From: Gemmatimonadota bacterium
Lineage (GTDB): Bacteria > Gemmatimonadota > Gemmatimonadetes > Palauibacterales > Palauibacteraceae
Length of the DNA: 5,150 nucleotides
Reading direction: 5' to 3'
Assembly: GCA_023554435.1 (NCBI GenBank)
Contig: JAMJQV010000303.1
Coordinates: 1 to 5,150, forward strand
The translations under genes and the position numbers were made by a program. This document shows, one piece after another, positions 1 to 5,048 of this stretch (position 1 is the first letter of the stretch; the number at the start of each line of letters is the position of its first letter). The notes beneath the pieces were generated by a model. It worked only from the letters and a program-made list of their open reading frames with translations, was not told where the DNA came from and ran no database searches.

Positions 1-143
1 ATCTGAATCGGACCGCCCGCCCACTGCGCATCGGGAATCAGGTGATACACAGGATCGGGCTCTGTCGGAGTAGCATCATCCCCGCAGGCCGCCATGACAC
101 TAGACAGAACGGCCACGAGTACGCCGCGCGGGTAGCGCATCAT
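1..143 (-). CDS. Putative lipoprotein, N-terminal part only (runs off the window edge)
   Basis: Only the first 47 codons are present; the rest lies beyond position 1. The product starts MMRYPRGVLVAVLSSVMAAC, with a short basic n-region, a hydrophobic stretch and a lipobox (VMAAC, lipidated Cys20). An acidic, proline-rich linker (GDDATPTEPDP) follows. This is the pattern of a signal-peptidase-II-processed lipoprotein anchored in an envelope membrane. Two tandem ATG codons (143-141 and 140-138) could start translation. A purine-rich GAGAAAGGG (plus-strand 151-159) lies 7 bases upstream of the first, which I chose. The visible mature part shows no recognisable domain, so no function is assigned. 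It is separated from the upstream vapC by 229 bases and probably has its own promoter, although I could not identify one. Confidence 0.72.
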   Translation of the reverse strand, partial: MMRYPRGVLVAVLSSVMAACGDDATPTEPDPVYHLIPDAQWAGGPIQ

Positions 144-372
144 TACCTGGCCCTTTCTCGGCTCTGCCTCTTGTCCATCTAACTCTTATTCGATGACCGA
201 TGTCCCGCTGGACGTTCTCGAACCAGACGCGAGGTAGTCCACATGCATCGGACAAAGAAGTGATCCCAGATCGACGCGGCTATGCAGCTCTTCCGCATCG
301 GTCGGTTATCAAGGTGGGGCGCAGCCTAAAGATAGCGCTACATGTGGCGGAAAGCACACATCGGAGGCTCCT
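144..372. other. 229-base intergenic region with no supported gene
   Basis: This is the stretch between the vapC stop and the lipoprotein start. I see no gene with coding character on either strand. It holds an 8-base inverted repeat (195-202 GACCGATG and 296-303 CATCGGTC) and a minus-strand heptamer GTTAGAT (183-177) that fits the integron core consensus GTTRRRY. There is no GC-rich hairpin followed by a T-run, so I cannot point to a terminator for vapC. It must contain the promoter of the lipoprotein gene, but no convincing -35/-10 pair was found. Confidence 0.5.
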
Positions 373-747
373 TCAGCGGCGTGGAATGTACTCCACGTGC
401 TCGAGGCCTTCGAAATCCGAGTCCTGGGTCCAGAGAATTGCGCCTAAGCTGCGCGCACTGGCAAGAATGACGCTGTCAGCCAGGGGCAGGTCATGGCGCC
501 GTCCCAACTCTCCGGCGAGCAGCGCGATCTCCTGGGTCAGGTCGACGCCGGTACCGTCCTGCAGGGGGGAAACGGCTCGGACCGCGGTCTCGATCCCGAG
601 GAATCGCCTGAGGTGGCGGTAGACTTCGAAGATCACGATCGACGGCACGACCAGACTGTCGGTTGCGACTATGGCAGGCGCGAATCGGTCCGCATTCGGC
701 TCATCGAGCAGGTACGAGAGCCAGCCAGAGGAATCGACGAGGTTCAT
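373..747 (-). CDS. vapC: VapC-family PIN-domain ribonuclease toxin
   Basis: The 124-residue product has the length and layout of a VapC toxin, a Mg-dependent endoribonuclease that cleaves RNA (tRNA or rRNA in characterised members) until bound by its VapB antitoxin. The PIN acidic residues are all visible: Asp5 in MNLVDSS, Glu41 in IVIFEVYRH, Asp91 in LPLADSVILA, and Asp109/Asp111 in TQDSDF. The active site therefore looks intact. The ATG overlaps the vapB stop by four bases (ATGA, 747-744). There is no good Shine-Dalgarno sequence in the vapB 3' end, so translation is probably coupled to vapB. It is the distal gene of a vapB-vapC pair lying just downstream of an integron integrase. The family call is firm; the RNA target cannot be read from sequence. 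Confidence 0.92.
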   Translation of the reverse strand: MNLVDSSGWLSYLLDEPNADRFAPAIVATDSLVVPSIVIFEVYRHLRRFLGIETAVRAVSPLQDGTGVDLTQEIALLAGELGRRHDLPLADSVILASARSLGAILWTQDSDFEGLEHVEYIPRR

Positions 748-956
748 AGTTCGCGGTCAAGTTCGCGTTCGAAGGGCGGGATGTTCAGATCCTTCAGGAA
801 CCCACGCATCGACTCGATGGGAACGTGGGGCACGAGCAGGACGGAGTTGTCGAGCTCGAAGATGTGAATCTTCTGGCCCACTCTGAGTCCGATCCGCTCC
901 CGCACCTTCTTGGGGATTACCACCTGGAACTTGGGTGATACGGTCACTGTCGTCAT
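744..956 (-). CDS. vapB: VapB-family antitoxin, AbrB/SpoVT fold
   Basis: With the start at 956 the product is 70 residues. Residues 3-44 form a swapped-hairpin AbrB/MazE DNA-binding domain (TVTVSPKFQVVIPKKVRE, then GLRVGQKIHIFELDN). The C-terminal tail (about 48-70, ending FERELDREL) is the expected toxin-binding segment. The antitoxin should neutralise VapC and, with it, repress this operon. An in-frame ATG at 1016 would add 20 residues (beginning MTHTAYTDLV) and has a better ribosome site (GAGAAAGGG, plus-strand 1023-1031). I prefer 956 because the AbrB family alignment begins there and the extra segment looks like an operator rather than protein. The last codons contain a repeated CGCGAACT encoding the ERELDREL tail. 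The stop overlaps the vapC start. Confidence 0.85.
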   Translation of the reverse strand: MTTVTVSPKFQVVIPKKVRERIGLRVGQKIHIFELDNSVLLVPHVPIESMRGFLKDLNIPPFERELDREL

Positions 957-1000
957 ACCGGATTCCGATCGATCATTTGTACGTTGTACCAAATCGGTAT
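955..1000. promoter_or_regulatory. Nested imperfect inverted repeats before vapB, candidate VapBC operator
   Basis: The inner arms are ATTTGTAC (975-982) and GTACCAAAT (986-994), complementary except for one bulged base around a 3-base centre. The outer arms are ATACCG (955-960) and CGGTAT (995-1000). AbrB-type antitoxins bind such repeats near their own start to autorepress. The repeat lies between the two possible vapB starts, which favours the downstream start. No strong -35/-10 pair is evident here, so the promoter itself is unresolved. Confidence 0.4.
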
Positions 1001-1029
1001 ACGCGGTGTGTGTCATTGAGTTCCCTTTC

Positions 1030-2007
1030 TCACAGCTGGTCCGCCGGACTCCGCACGCCCATCCCGCCCTCGTTCAGCACGTGGGTGTAGAGCATGGTGG
1101 TGCGCACGTTCCGGTGCCCGAGCAACTTCTGTACAGTGCGGATGTCGTAGCCGGCCTCGAGGAGGTGGGTAGCGAAGGAGTGGCGGAAGGTGTGGCAGGT
1201 GGCCCGCTTGGGGATCCCGCTACGTCGTACGGCCTCGGTCACGGCGCGCTGGACGCACGACGGATGGAGGTGGTGTCGGCCGCGGCGGCCGGTGGCCGGG
1301 TCGGCGTGAATGCGGGTCGCCGGAAACACCCACTGCCAGGCCCACTCGCGGCCGGCATTGGGGAGCTTTCGTTCCAGGGCCGAGGGCAGGGCCACCCAGC
1401 CGGCGCCGGACCCGACATCCCGGTCGTGCCGGTCACGCGCCACCTGCAGGTGTCGGCCCAGTTCGCCACGGATGCGCTCGGGTAGCATGGAAACCCGGTC
1501 CCGATCGCCCTTTCCTTCCCGGATCAGGATCTCCCGCCGCTCGAAGTCCACGTCCTTCACCCGAAGGCGCATGCACTCCATGAGGCGCATCCCGCTTCCG
1601 TACAGCAGCGTCGCGATCAGGCGGTGCGTGCCCTGCATGCGGTCGAGGATAGAGCGGACTTCGGTGGGTGTGAGGACGACGGGCAGCCGGGTCGGGGATC
1701 GTGCGCGGACCACACGGCCGGGACGCTCGACTTCTAGTCCGAGTACTTCCCGATACAGAAACAGAAGGGCGCTGGCCGCCTGGTTGTGGGTTGAGGCGGC
1801 CACCCCCCGGCGCACCGACAGGTAGGTGAGAAAGGCATCGATCTCGCGGGTACCCATGCGCGCCGGGTGCCGGCCGCGGTGGAACCGGATGTACCGGTCG
1901 GCCCACGATGCGTAGGCCTGCTCGGTCCTGCGACTCATGTGCCGCGCCCGGATCCTGGAGCGCAGGTCATCCAGCAGGAGCAGGTGATCGGGCTTTCGAT
2001 CGCGCAT
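1030..2007 (-). CDS. intI: Integron integrase (IntI-type tyrosine recombinase)
   Basis: The 325-residue product is full length for an integron integrase, which recombines attI and folded single-stranded attC sites to capture or shuffle gene cassettes. An N-terminal SAM-like core-binding domain spans about 10-92. The catalytic domain (about 105-315) carries Arg141 (YGSGMRLMEC), Lys166 (REGKGDRDR), His272 and Arg275 (CHTFRHSFATHLL), His298 (LLGHRNV) and nucleophile Tyr307 (TMLYTHV). An extra segment at about 205-247, including LPNAGREWAWQWVFPA and the HHLHPS stretch, is the IntI-specific patch and separates it from XerC/XerD or phage integrases. No frameshift or internal stop is present. The start at 2007 is supported by family alignment, but the ribosome site is poor. 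Only 53 bases separate it from the SRPBCC gene upstream. It ends 13 bases before the longer vapB reading frame. No LexA box (CTGT-N8-ACAG) or attI is recognisable. Confidence 0.93.
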   Translation of the reverse strand: MRDRKPDHLLLLDDLRSRIRARHMSRRTEQAYASWADRYIRFHRGRHPARMGTREIDAFLTYLSVRRGVAASTHNQAASALLFLYREVLGLEVERPGRVVRARSPTRLPVVLTPTEVRSILDRMQGTHRLIATLLYGSGMRLMECMRLRVKDVDFERREILIREGKGDRDRVSMLPERIRGELGRHLQVARDRHDRDVGSGAGWVALPSALERKLPNAGREWAWQWVFPATRIHADPATGRRGRHHLHPSCVQRAVTEAVRRSGIPKRATCHTFRHSFATHLLEAGYDIRTVQKLLGHRNVRTTMLYTHVLNEGGMGVRSPADQL

Positions 2008-2060
2008 GCCCCAAGATCCGCCCGGCCATCAACGGATTCGCATCCCTTGAAGTTCTACGA

Positions 2061-2498
2061 TCAGGTGTACAGCCCTTCCAGCCGGTTGAGGCAGCTGGCC
2101 CAGCCGCCCTCGTGGTCGGTCATGGACTTCTCATCGGGGTGGCCAGAGTGGACCATGGTGACTTCGGTGCCACCGTCCACGGCTTTGAACTCGATCTCGA
2201 TCAGCGACTCGCCGTGGTCGGGATGCTCGTCCCACGACCAGGAGTAGACGAGCCGGCGGGGTCGCTCGATCTCACGGTAGATGCCACGAGCCGTGTGCTT
2301 CCCGCCTTCCGCATTCTGCATCTGGAGCACGAACCGGCCGCCCACGGTCAGGTCCACTTCCGAAATGGGAATGTCCATGCCCTCCGGGGCCGACCACTGT
2401 CGGAGGTGTTCGGGCTGCGTCCACGTGTCGAACACGGCCTCGGGACCGGCGGCGATCACTCGCTTGATCTTCAGCGTGTAGGCCGTCTGGGTCGTCAT
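2061..2498 (-). CDS. SRPBCC / AHSA1-family protein
   Basis: The product is 145 residues, the usual size for a stand-alone AHSA1 (Activator of Hsp90 ATPase homologue 1-like) domain of the START/Bet v 1-like SRPBCC superfamily, which forms a hydrophobic ligand cavity. Visible hallmarks are the N-terminal strand with VIAAGPEAVFDTWTQPEHL (14-32), the TVGGRFVLQMQ strand (51-61), YREIERPRRLVYSWSW (74-89), the TEVTMVHSG strand (111-119) and the C-terminal helix GGWASCLNRLEGLY. No secretion signal is present, so it is probably cytosolic. The frame is open upstream to 2630. I chose 2498 because its ATG overlaps the arsR stop by four bases (ATGA) and follows a GGAGG at 2503-2507. The pairing with an ArsR repressor is a recurrent bacterial arrangement. 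The ligand is unknown. Confidence 0.88.
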   Translation of the reverse strand: MTTQTAYTLKIKRVIAAGPEAVFDTWTQPEHLRQWSAPEGMDIPISEVDLTVGGRFVLQMQNAEGGKHTARGIYREIERPRRLVYSWSWDEHPDHGESLIEIEFKAVDGGTEVTMVHSGHPDEKSMTDHEGGWASCLNRLEGLYT

Positions 2499-2842
2499 TC
2501 GTCCTCCTCGTCCACGGGGTTCGGCGTCTCCAGGTAACGGGCGAGCGCGTCGAGCCGTCCCTCCCAGAAAGCGCGGTAGTGTTCCACCCAGTCGGCGGCC
2601 TCTCGCAGCGGGGTCGCGTCGAGTGCGCACCGGCTGATGCGTCCCTCCGGAGTTCGCTGCACCAGCCCTGCCCTTTCCAGCACCCGGAGGTGCTTGGAGA
2701 TCGCGGGACGGGAGATCTCGAACGGCTCCGCCAGCTCTCCCACCGTGCGCTCTCCGTGGGCCAGCTCTTCCAGAATGGCCCGGCGGGTGGCGTCGGAGAG
2801 AGCTCCGAAGACCGAATCGAGTTGCCGACTATTGGTAACCAT
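2495..2842 (-). CDS. ArsR-family winged-helix transcriptional repressor
   Basis: This 115-residue protein is built on one ArsR-type winged helix (about 7-75). LSDATRRAILEEL (15-27) is the first helix pair and TVGELAEPFEISRPAISKHLRVLERAGLV (33-61) the helix-turn-helix with its recognition helix. The wing is VQRTPEGRISRCAL (61-74). The metal-binding ELCVCDL motif of arsenic or cadmium sensors is absent, so it is probably not a metal sensor. Its tail (HYRAFWEGRLDALARYLE) is typical of regulators paired with AHSA1-domain proteins. The start at 2842 matches the family N-terminus, yet no Shine-Dalgarno sequence precedes it; the upstream bases are pyrimidine-rich. It sits inside a perfect palindrome just after a sigma70-like promoter, suggesting autorepression and a near-leaderless mRNA. 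The stop overlaps the SRPBCC start. Confidence 0.92.
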   Translation of the reverse strand: MVTNSRQLDSVFGALSDATRRAILEELAHGERTVGELAEPFEISRPAISKHLRVLERAGLVQRTPEGRISRCALDATPLREAADWVEHYRAFWEGRLDALARYLETPNPVDEEDE

Positions 2843-2850
2843 ATGGTTAC
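2835..2850. promoter_or_regulatory. 16-base perfect palindrome, candidate ArsR operator
   Basis: GTAACCATATGGTTAC reads identically on both strands and contains the arsR ATG (2842-2840). It covers the predicted transcription start near 2845. A dimeric ArsR repressor bound here would block both initiation and access to the start codon. Palindromes with a NTAACCAT half-site are the kind of target expected for this regulator class; the assignment to this ArsR is inferred from position. Confidence 0.72.
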
Positions 2851-2851
2851 G

Positions 2852-2879
2852 AACATAGAAGAAGAGAACGCCGGGTCAA
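2852..2879 (-). promoter_or_regulatory. Sigma70-like promoter of the arsR-SRPBCC operon
   Basis: On the minus strand a -35 TTGACC (2879-2874, 5 of 6 to consensus) and a -10 TATGTT (2857-2852, 4 of 6) are separated by 16 bases. Transcription would start around 2844-2846, only about 1-4 bases before the arsR ATG. This explains the missing ribosome-binding site. The element lies entirely in the short gap behind the DUF4440 lipoprotein gene. Confidence 0.65.
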
Positions 2880-2902
2880 GGGGGGGTGAATCGAACCTCG
2901 GT

Positions 2903-3412
2903 CTACTGGACCCGGGACGATGCCACCTCGCGGTGCAGGCGCCAGACACCGTCGGGGCCCTTCTTGAGAATCGCGAGGAACGTATCGTGAAGCTCCTGCA
3001 CCGTCCCTTCCTCATCCGTGTAGTAGACCACACTCACACCGAAGTCCCATGCAACGCTGTCGCTGACAACAACCGTCTCGGCAGGATGCATCGAGATGCT
3101 GTCGTAGGGAAACGGTGTCCCGCGATCCGCACCCAGTTCGCGCATCCGCTCCCACTCGGCACTCCCGGGCGCGACGGTGACGACATCAGGTGTCACGTAG
3201 CTGCTCAGGTCCTCGTACCGACCGGCCTTGAGGGCCGTTTGGAATGCCGATCGAGTCTCCTCGATCAGTGCGAGCTCGGCTTCGTAGTCCGGCCCGCTCA
3301 CGGACGCTGGCGCCTCCGCGTCCTGTACCGCACAGGAGCTGCAAAGGAGCGCAAGGCCGAGTACAGGCAGTCTGACCTTCCACCAGCCGACCGGATTGTG
3401 ACGTGCGGGCAT
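2903..3412 (-). CDS. Small lipoprotein with NTF2-like (DUF4440/SnoaL-type) domain
   Basis: The 169-residue product begins with a lipoprotein signal peptide: a basic/aromatic n-region, the hydrophobic VRLPVLGLALLCSSC, and predicted lipidated Cys27. The Cys at -3 of the lipobox is unusual but tolerable. A short linker (28-42) leads into an NTF2-like cone domain at about 43-166. This has an N-terminal helix (YEAELALIEETRSAFQTAL), the DLSSYVTPDVVTVAPG segment, and strands ending DTFLAILKKGPDGVWRLHREVASS, which is the typical DUF4440/SnoaL C-terminal pattern. Such domains bind small ligands or catalyse diverse reactions, so no substrate can be given. The ATG at 3412 is fixed by GGAGG at plus-strand 3421-3425, 8 bases away. 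It follows the terminator of the preceding unit and is probably monocistronic; I found no convincing promoter. Confidence 0.82.
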   Translation of the reverse strand: MPARHNPVGWWKVRLPVLGLALLCSSCAVQDAEAPASVSGPDYEAELALIEETRSAFQTALKAGRYEDLSSYVTPDVVTVAPGSAEWERMRELGADRGTPFPYDSISMHPAETVVVSDSVAWDFGVSVVYYTDEEGTVQELHDTFLAILKKGPDGVWRLHREVASSRVQ

Positions 3413-3471
3413 CGTCGTGACCTCCTCGTGTCAACTCTCTCGGAGCGGGATTTTCAACTTCTGCCGTCCCA

Positions 3472-3513
3472 GAAAAACCGAAGGGCCCGGCGGACACAAG
3501 GTCGGCCGGGCCC
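3472..3513 (-). terminator. Rho-independent terminator after the PD40 lipoprotein gene
   Basis: Arms GGGCCCGGC (3483-3491) and GCCGGGCCC (3505-3513) pair perfectly over 9 bases. The stem continues after one G-G mismatch by GAC/GTC (3493-3495 and 3501-3503) around a 5-base loop. Read on the minus strand, the hairpin is followed by TTCGGTTTTTCT, giving a five-T run. It lies about 32 bases past the stop of the PD40 gene and insulates the DUF4440 gene downstream. Confidence 0.85.
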
Positions 3514-3544
3514 CATGGTGTGACTGTCGTCAGAGTGGCGAGTC

Positions 3545-4696
3545 TCAGTCCACCCAGTCGGCAATGAACAGGTTGGTCTCTCTCGGCAGCTCGTTCCCAC
3601 GGTTGGAGGCGAAGATCAGCTTCGTCCCATCGGAGTTGAACATCGGGAACCCATCGAAGTCACCCGAGAAGGTGATCTGCTCGAGGCCTGATCCATCGAC
3701 GTTGATGGCCCACAGGTCGAACTCGCGTCCGCTCGGGTCGCCGAGGTTCGACGAGAAGATGATCCGCTCTCCATCGGGGAACATGTACGGGCCGAAATTC
3801 GCGGCCCCGTTGTCGGTGAGCTGCACCTTGTTCGACCCGTCGGCGTCCATGACGAAGATGTCGAGCTGCGACGGGCGGATCAGACCCTGCGCGAGAAGGC
3901 GCTGGTAGTCGGCCAGCTCGTCACCGTCAGGATGACTCGCCCGGTAGATGATCTTTGTCCCGTCGTACGAGAAGAAAGGACCGCCGTCATAGCCCGGTGA
4001 GTCCGTGAGGCGGGTCACTTCCGAACCATCCATCCGCATCTTGTAGATCTCCAGGTCGCCGTCGCGGGCGGAAGTGAATACCACCCATTCGCCGTCCCGG
4101 GAGACCGTAGCCTCCGCGTCATACGCCGGGGTGTCGGTGATCCGCGTAAGGTTGGAGCCGTCGGCGTCGGCCACGAAGATGTCGTAGTCGTCGTACAGCG
4201 CCCAAACGTACCCCTGCGACATGTCCGCCTCGGGTGGGCACTCGTCGCCGCCCAGGTGCGTGGACCCGTAGACGATCTTCTCGTTCCCCGGGAAGAAGTA
4301 GCCGCAGGTGGTCCGGCCCACGCCCGTGCTCACCAGGCTGAGCTCCGACCCGTCCGGGCGCATGGTGAACTGCTGGTCGCACTGAGCCCCCCGGGGCGTG
4401 GCCTGGAACATGATCCACTCGTCATCCGTGCTCCAGTACGCCTCTGCGTTCTGCCCCCCGAACGTCAGCTGACTCAGAGACGCGAAGTGCCTTTCTTCCT
4501 CGAGAATCAGGTGACTGACATCCTCGAATCCCGTTTCGAACGGAGCCTCGGCGACCGCCTCGGCTTGCTCGAGGGCTTCCGTCTGATCCGCAGCCGTGTC
4601 GGCCTCATCCGTCTGTCCGCCGCACGCCGACAGGGCGATGAGCCCAAGGGCCCACCCGTGCCGTGTCAAGAACCCAGTGCTTCCCCGATGATCCAC
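3545..4696 (-). CDS. PD40/TolB-like six-bladed beta-propeller lipoprotein
   Basis: With a GTG start at 4696 the product is 383 residues. A signal peptide ends in the lipobox ALSAC (Cys25), followed by a Gly/Asp/Glu/Ala-rich linker (26-58). From about 75 to the end I count six PD40/WD40-like repeats, marked by recurring DADGSN, LTD/ITD and (S/P)DGxxIxF motifs: DADGSNLTRITD, MDGSEVTRLTD, DADGSNKVQLTD and VDGSGLEQITF. The fold matches the TolB C-terminal propeller, but the TolB N-terminal domain is absent, so it is not TolB itself. It probably sits on the envelope surface or in the periplasm and binds protein or carbohydrate; its partner is unknown. Blade 4 carries a longer loop (ADYQRLLAQGLIRPSQ). 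Three cysteines lie in blades 1-2. An in-frame ATG at 4723 and a TTG at 4669 are alternative starts. The 5' end overlaps the nfu-like gene and the transcript ends at a strong terminator. Confidence 0.88.
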   Translation of the reverse strand: MDHRGSTGFLTRHGWALGLIALSACGGQTDEADTAADQTEALEQAEAVAEAPFETGFEDVSHLILEEERHFASLSQLTFGGQNAEAYWSTDDEWIMFQATPRGAQCDQQFTMRPDGSELSLVSTGVGRTTCGYFFPGNEKIVYGSTHLGGDECPPEADMSQGYVWALYDDYDIFVADADGSNLTRITDTPAYDAEATVSRDGEWVVFTSARDGDLEIYKMRMDGSEVTRLTDSPGYDGGPFFSYDGTKIIYRASHPDGDELADYQRLLAQGLIRPSQLDIFVMDADGSNKVQLTDNGAANFGPYMFPDGERIIFSSNLGDPSGREFDLWAINVDGSGLEQITFSGDFDGFPMFNSDGTKLIFASNRGNELPRETNLFIADWVD

Positions 4697-4941
4697 GTGA
4701 TGTCCTCCACGATGTCGTCCCACGCCACCTCGTCCGACTTGGTGACCGTGATGAAGTTGTCCACGATGAGGAGGGCCCGGACGCCGTCGACCGCGAAAAG
4801 GCGGGTCGCCAGTTCGTCGTCCCCGGCCTCGTCGGCCCCGAAGTACGAACGGCTCTTCGTGCCAAGCGATGCTCCGCTCACCACGAACTTCGCCGCGTTC
4901 GGGTTCGGCGTTCCCTGCACTGTGATGTCGGCCTGGGACAT
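4666..4941 (-). CDS. Stand-alone Nfu/NifU N-terminal-domain protein
   Basis: The 91-residue product matches the Nfu_N domain almost end to end. TPNPNAAKFVVSG (11-23) is the family signature, followed by the SYFGADEA segment (32-39), LATRLFAVDGVRALLIVDNFITVTK (44-68) and VAWDDIVEDITWIIGEAL (72-89). In full Nfu scaffold proteins this domain precedes a C-terminal CxxC domain that carries an Fe-S cluster. Here that domain is missing and the protein has no cysteine, so it cannot hold a cluster alone. A role in Fe-S delivery or protein interaction is inference. The ATG at 4941 is supported by an AGGAGAAGG ribosome site a few bases upstream. The 3' end overlaps the PD40 lipoprotein gene by 31 bases, so the two are surely cotranscribed. 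Confidence 0.85.
   Translation of the reverse strand: MSQADITVQGTPNPNAAKFVVSGASLGTKSRSYFGADEAGDDELATRLFAVDGVRALLIVDNFITVTKSDEVAWDDIVEDITWIIGEALGS
4704..4708 (-). promoter_or_regulatory. Shine-Dalgarno GGAGG that decides the PD40 gene start
   Basis: GGAGG on the minus strand lies inside the nfu-like coding sequence, 7 bases before the GTG at 4696-4694. This start gives a normal-length signal peptide (24 residues before the lipid Cys). The TTG at 4669, which overlaps the upstream stop as TTGA, would leave only 15 residues and has a poorly spaced ribosome site. Confidence 0.6.
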
Positions 4942-4986
4942 CGGACCTTCTCCTCTTGTGATCCCGTCCTCGGAAAACGGGGCGGG

Positions 4987-5015
4987 AATGTATCGCCCTG
5001 CCGCGGGCGCGTCAT
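4987..5015 (-). promoter_or_regulatory. Possible promoter for the nfu-PD40 pair
   Basis: On the minus strand ATGACG (5015-5010) and TACATT (4992-4987) are spaced by 17 bases, each 4 of 6 to the sigma70 consensus, leaving a leader of roughly 40 bases. A small CGCCC/GGGCG hairpin lies within the spacer. The match is modest, and readthrough from the aminotransferase gene is also possible. Confidence 0.3.
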
Positions 5016-5048
5016 CTCCGGATTACTACGGTGCCGCGGGAACTCCAC

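Noticed and set aside
200..867. Plus-strand open reading frames opposite the vapBC locus and intergenic region
   Set aside because: They are Arg/Ser-rich, resemble no protein family I know, lack ribosome sites and are antisense to the clear vapC and vapB genes.
957..1029. attI/attC junction between intI and vapB
   Set aside because: The minus strand has no GTT in this interval at all. GTACAAC is one mismatch from RYYYAAC but has no partner, and it is better explained as the centre of the operator-like repeat.
2008..2060. attI site or LexA box upstream of intI
   Set aside because: The closest core-like string is GTTGATG on the minus strand, which breaks GTTRRRY at two positions. There is no CTGT-N8-ACAG motif, and no cassette gene lies on that side.
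2884..2910. tRNA-like T-loop sequence GGTTCGATTC on the minus strand, suggesting a tRNA gene or a tRNA-end attachment site
   Set aside because: Flanking bases form only two of the five T-stem pairs, no anticodon arm or acceptor stem follows, and the sequence runs into the end of the DUF4440 lipoprotein gene.
2272..3033. Long open frame on the minus strand across the arsR-SRPBCC operon and promoter
   Set aside because: It runs in another frame through two genes with clear domains and through the promoter/operator, and its composition (Arg/Ser/Pro/Trp-rich) is that of a GC-rich shadow frame.
3429..3434. Perfect TTGACA on the minus strand as a -35 box for the DUF4440 lipoprotein gene
   Set aside because: It lies only 16 bases before the ATG, so the -10 box would fall inside the coding sequence, and the ribosome site sits in the spacer.
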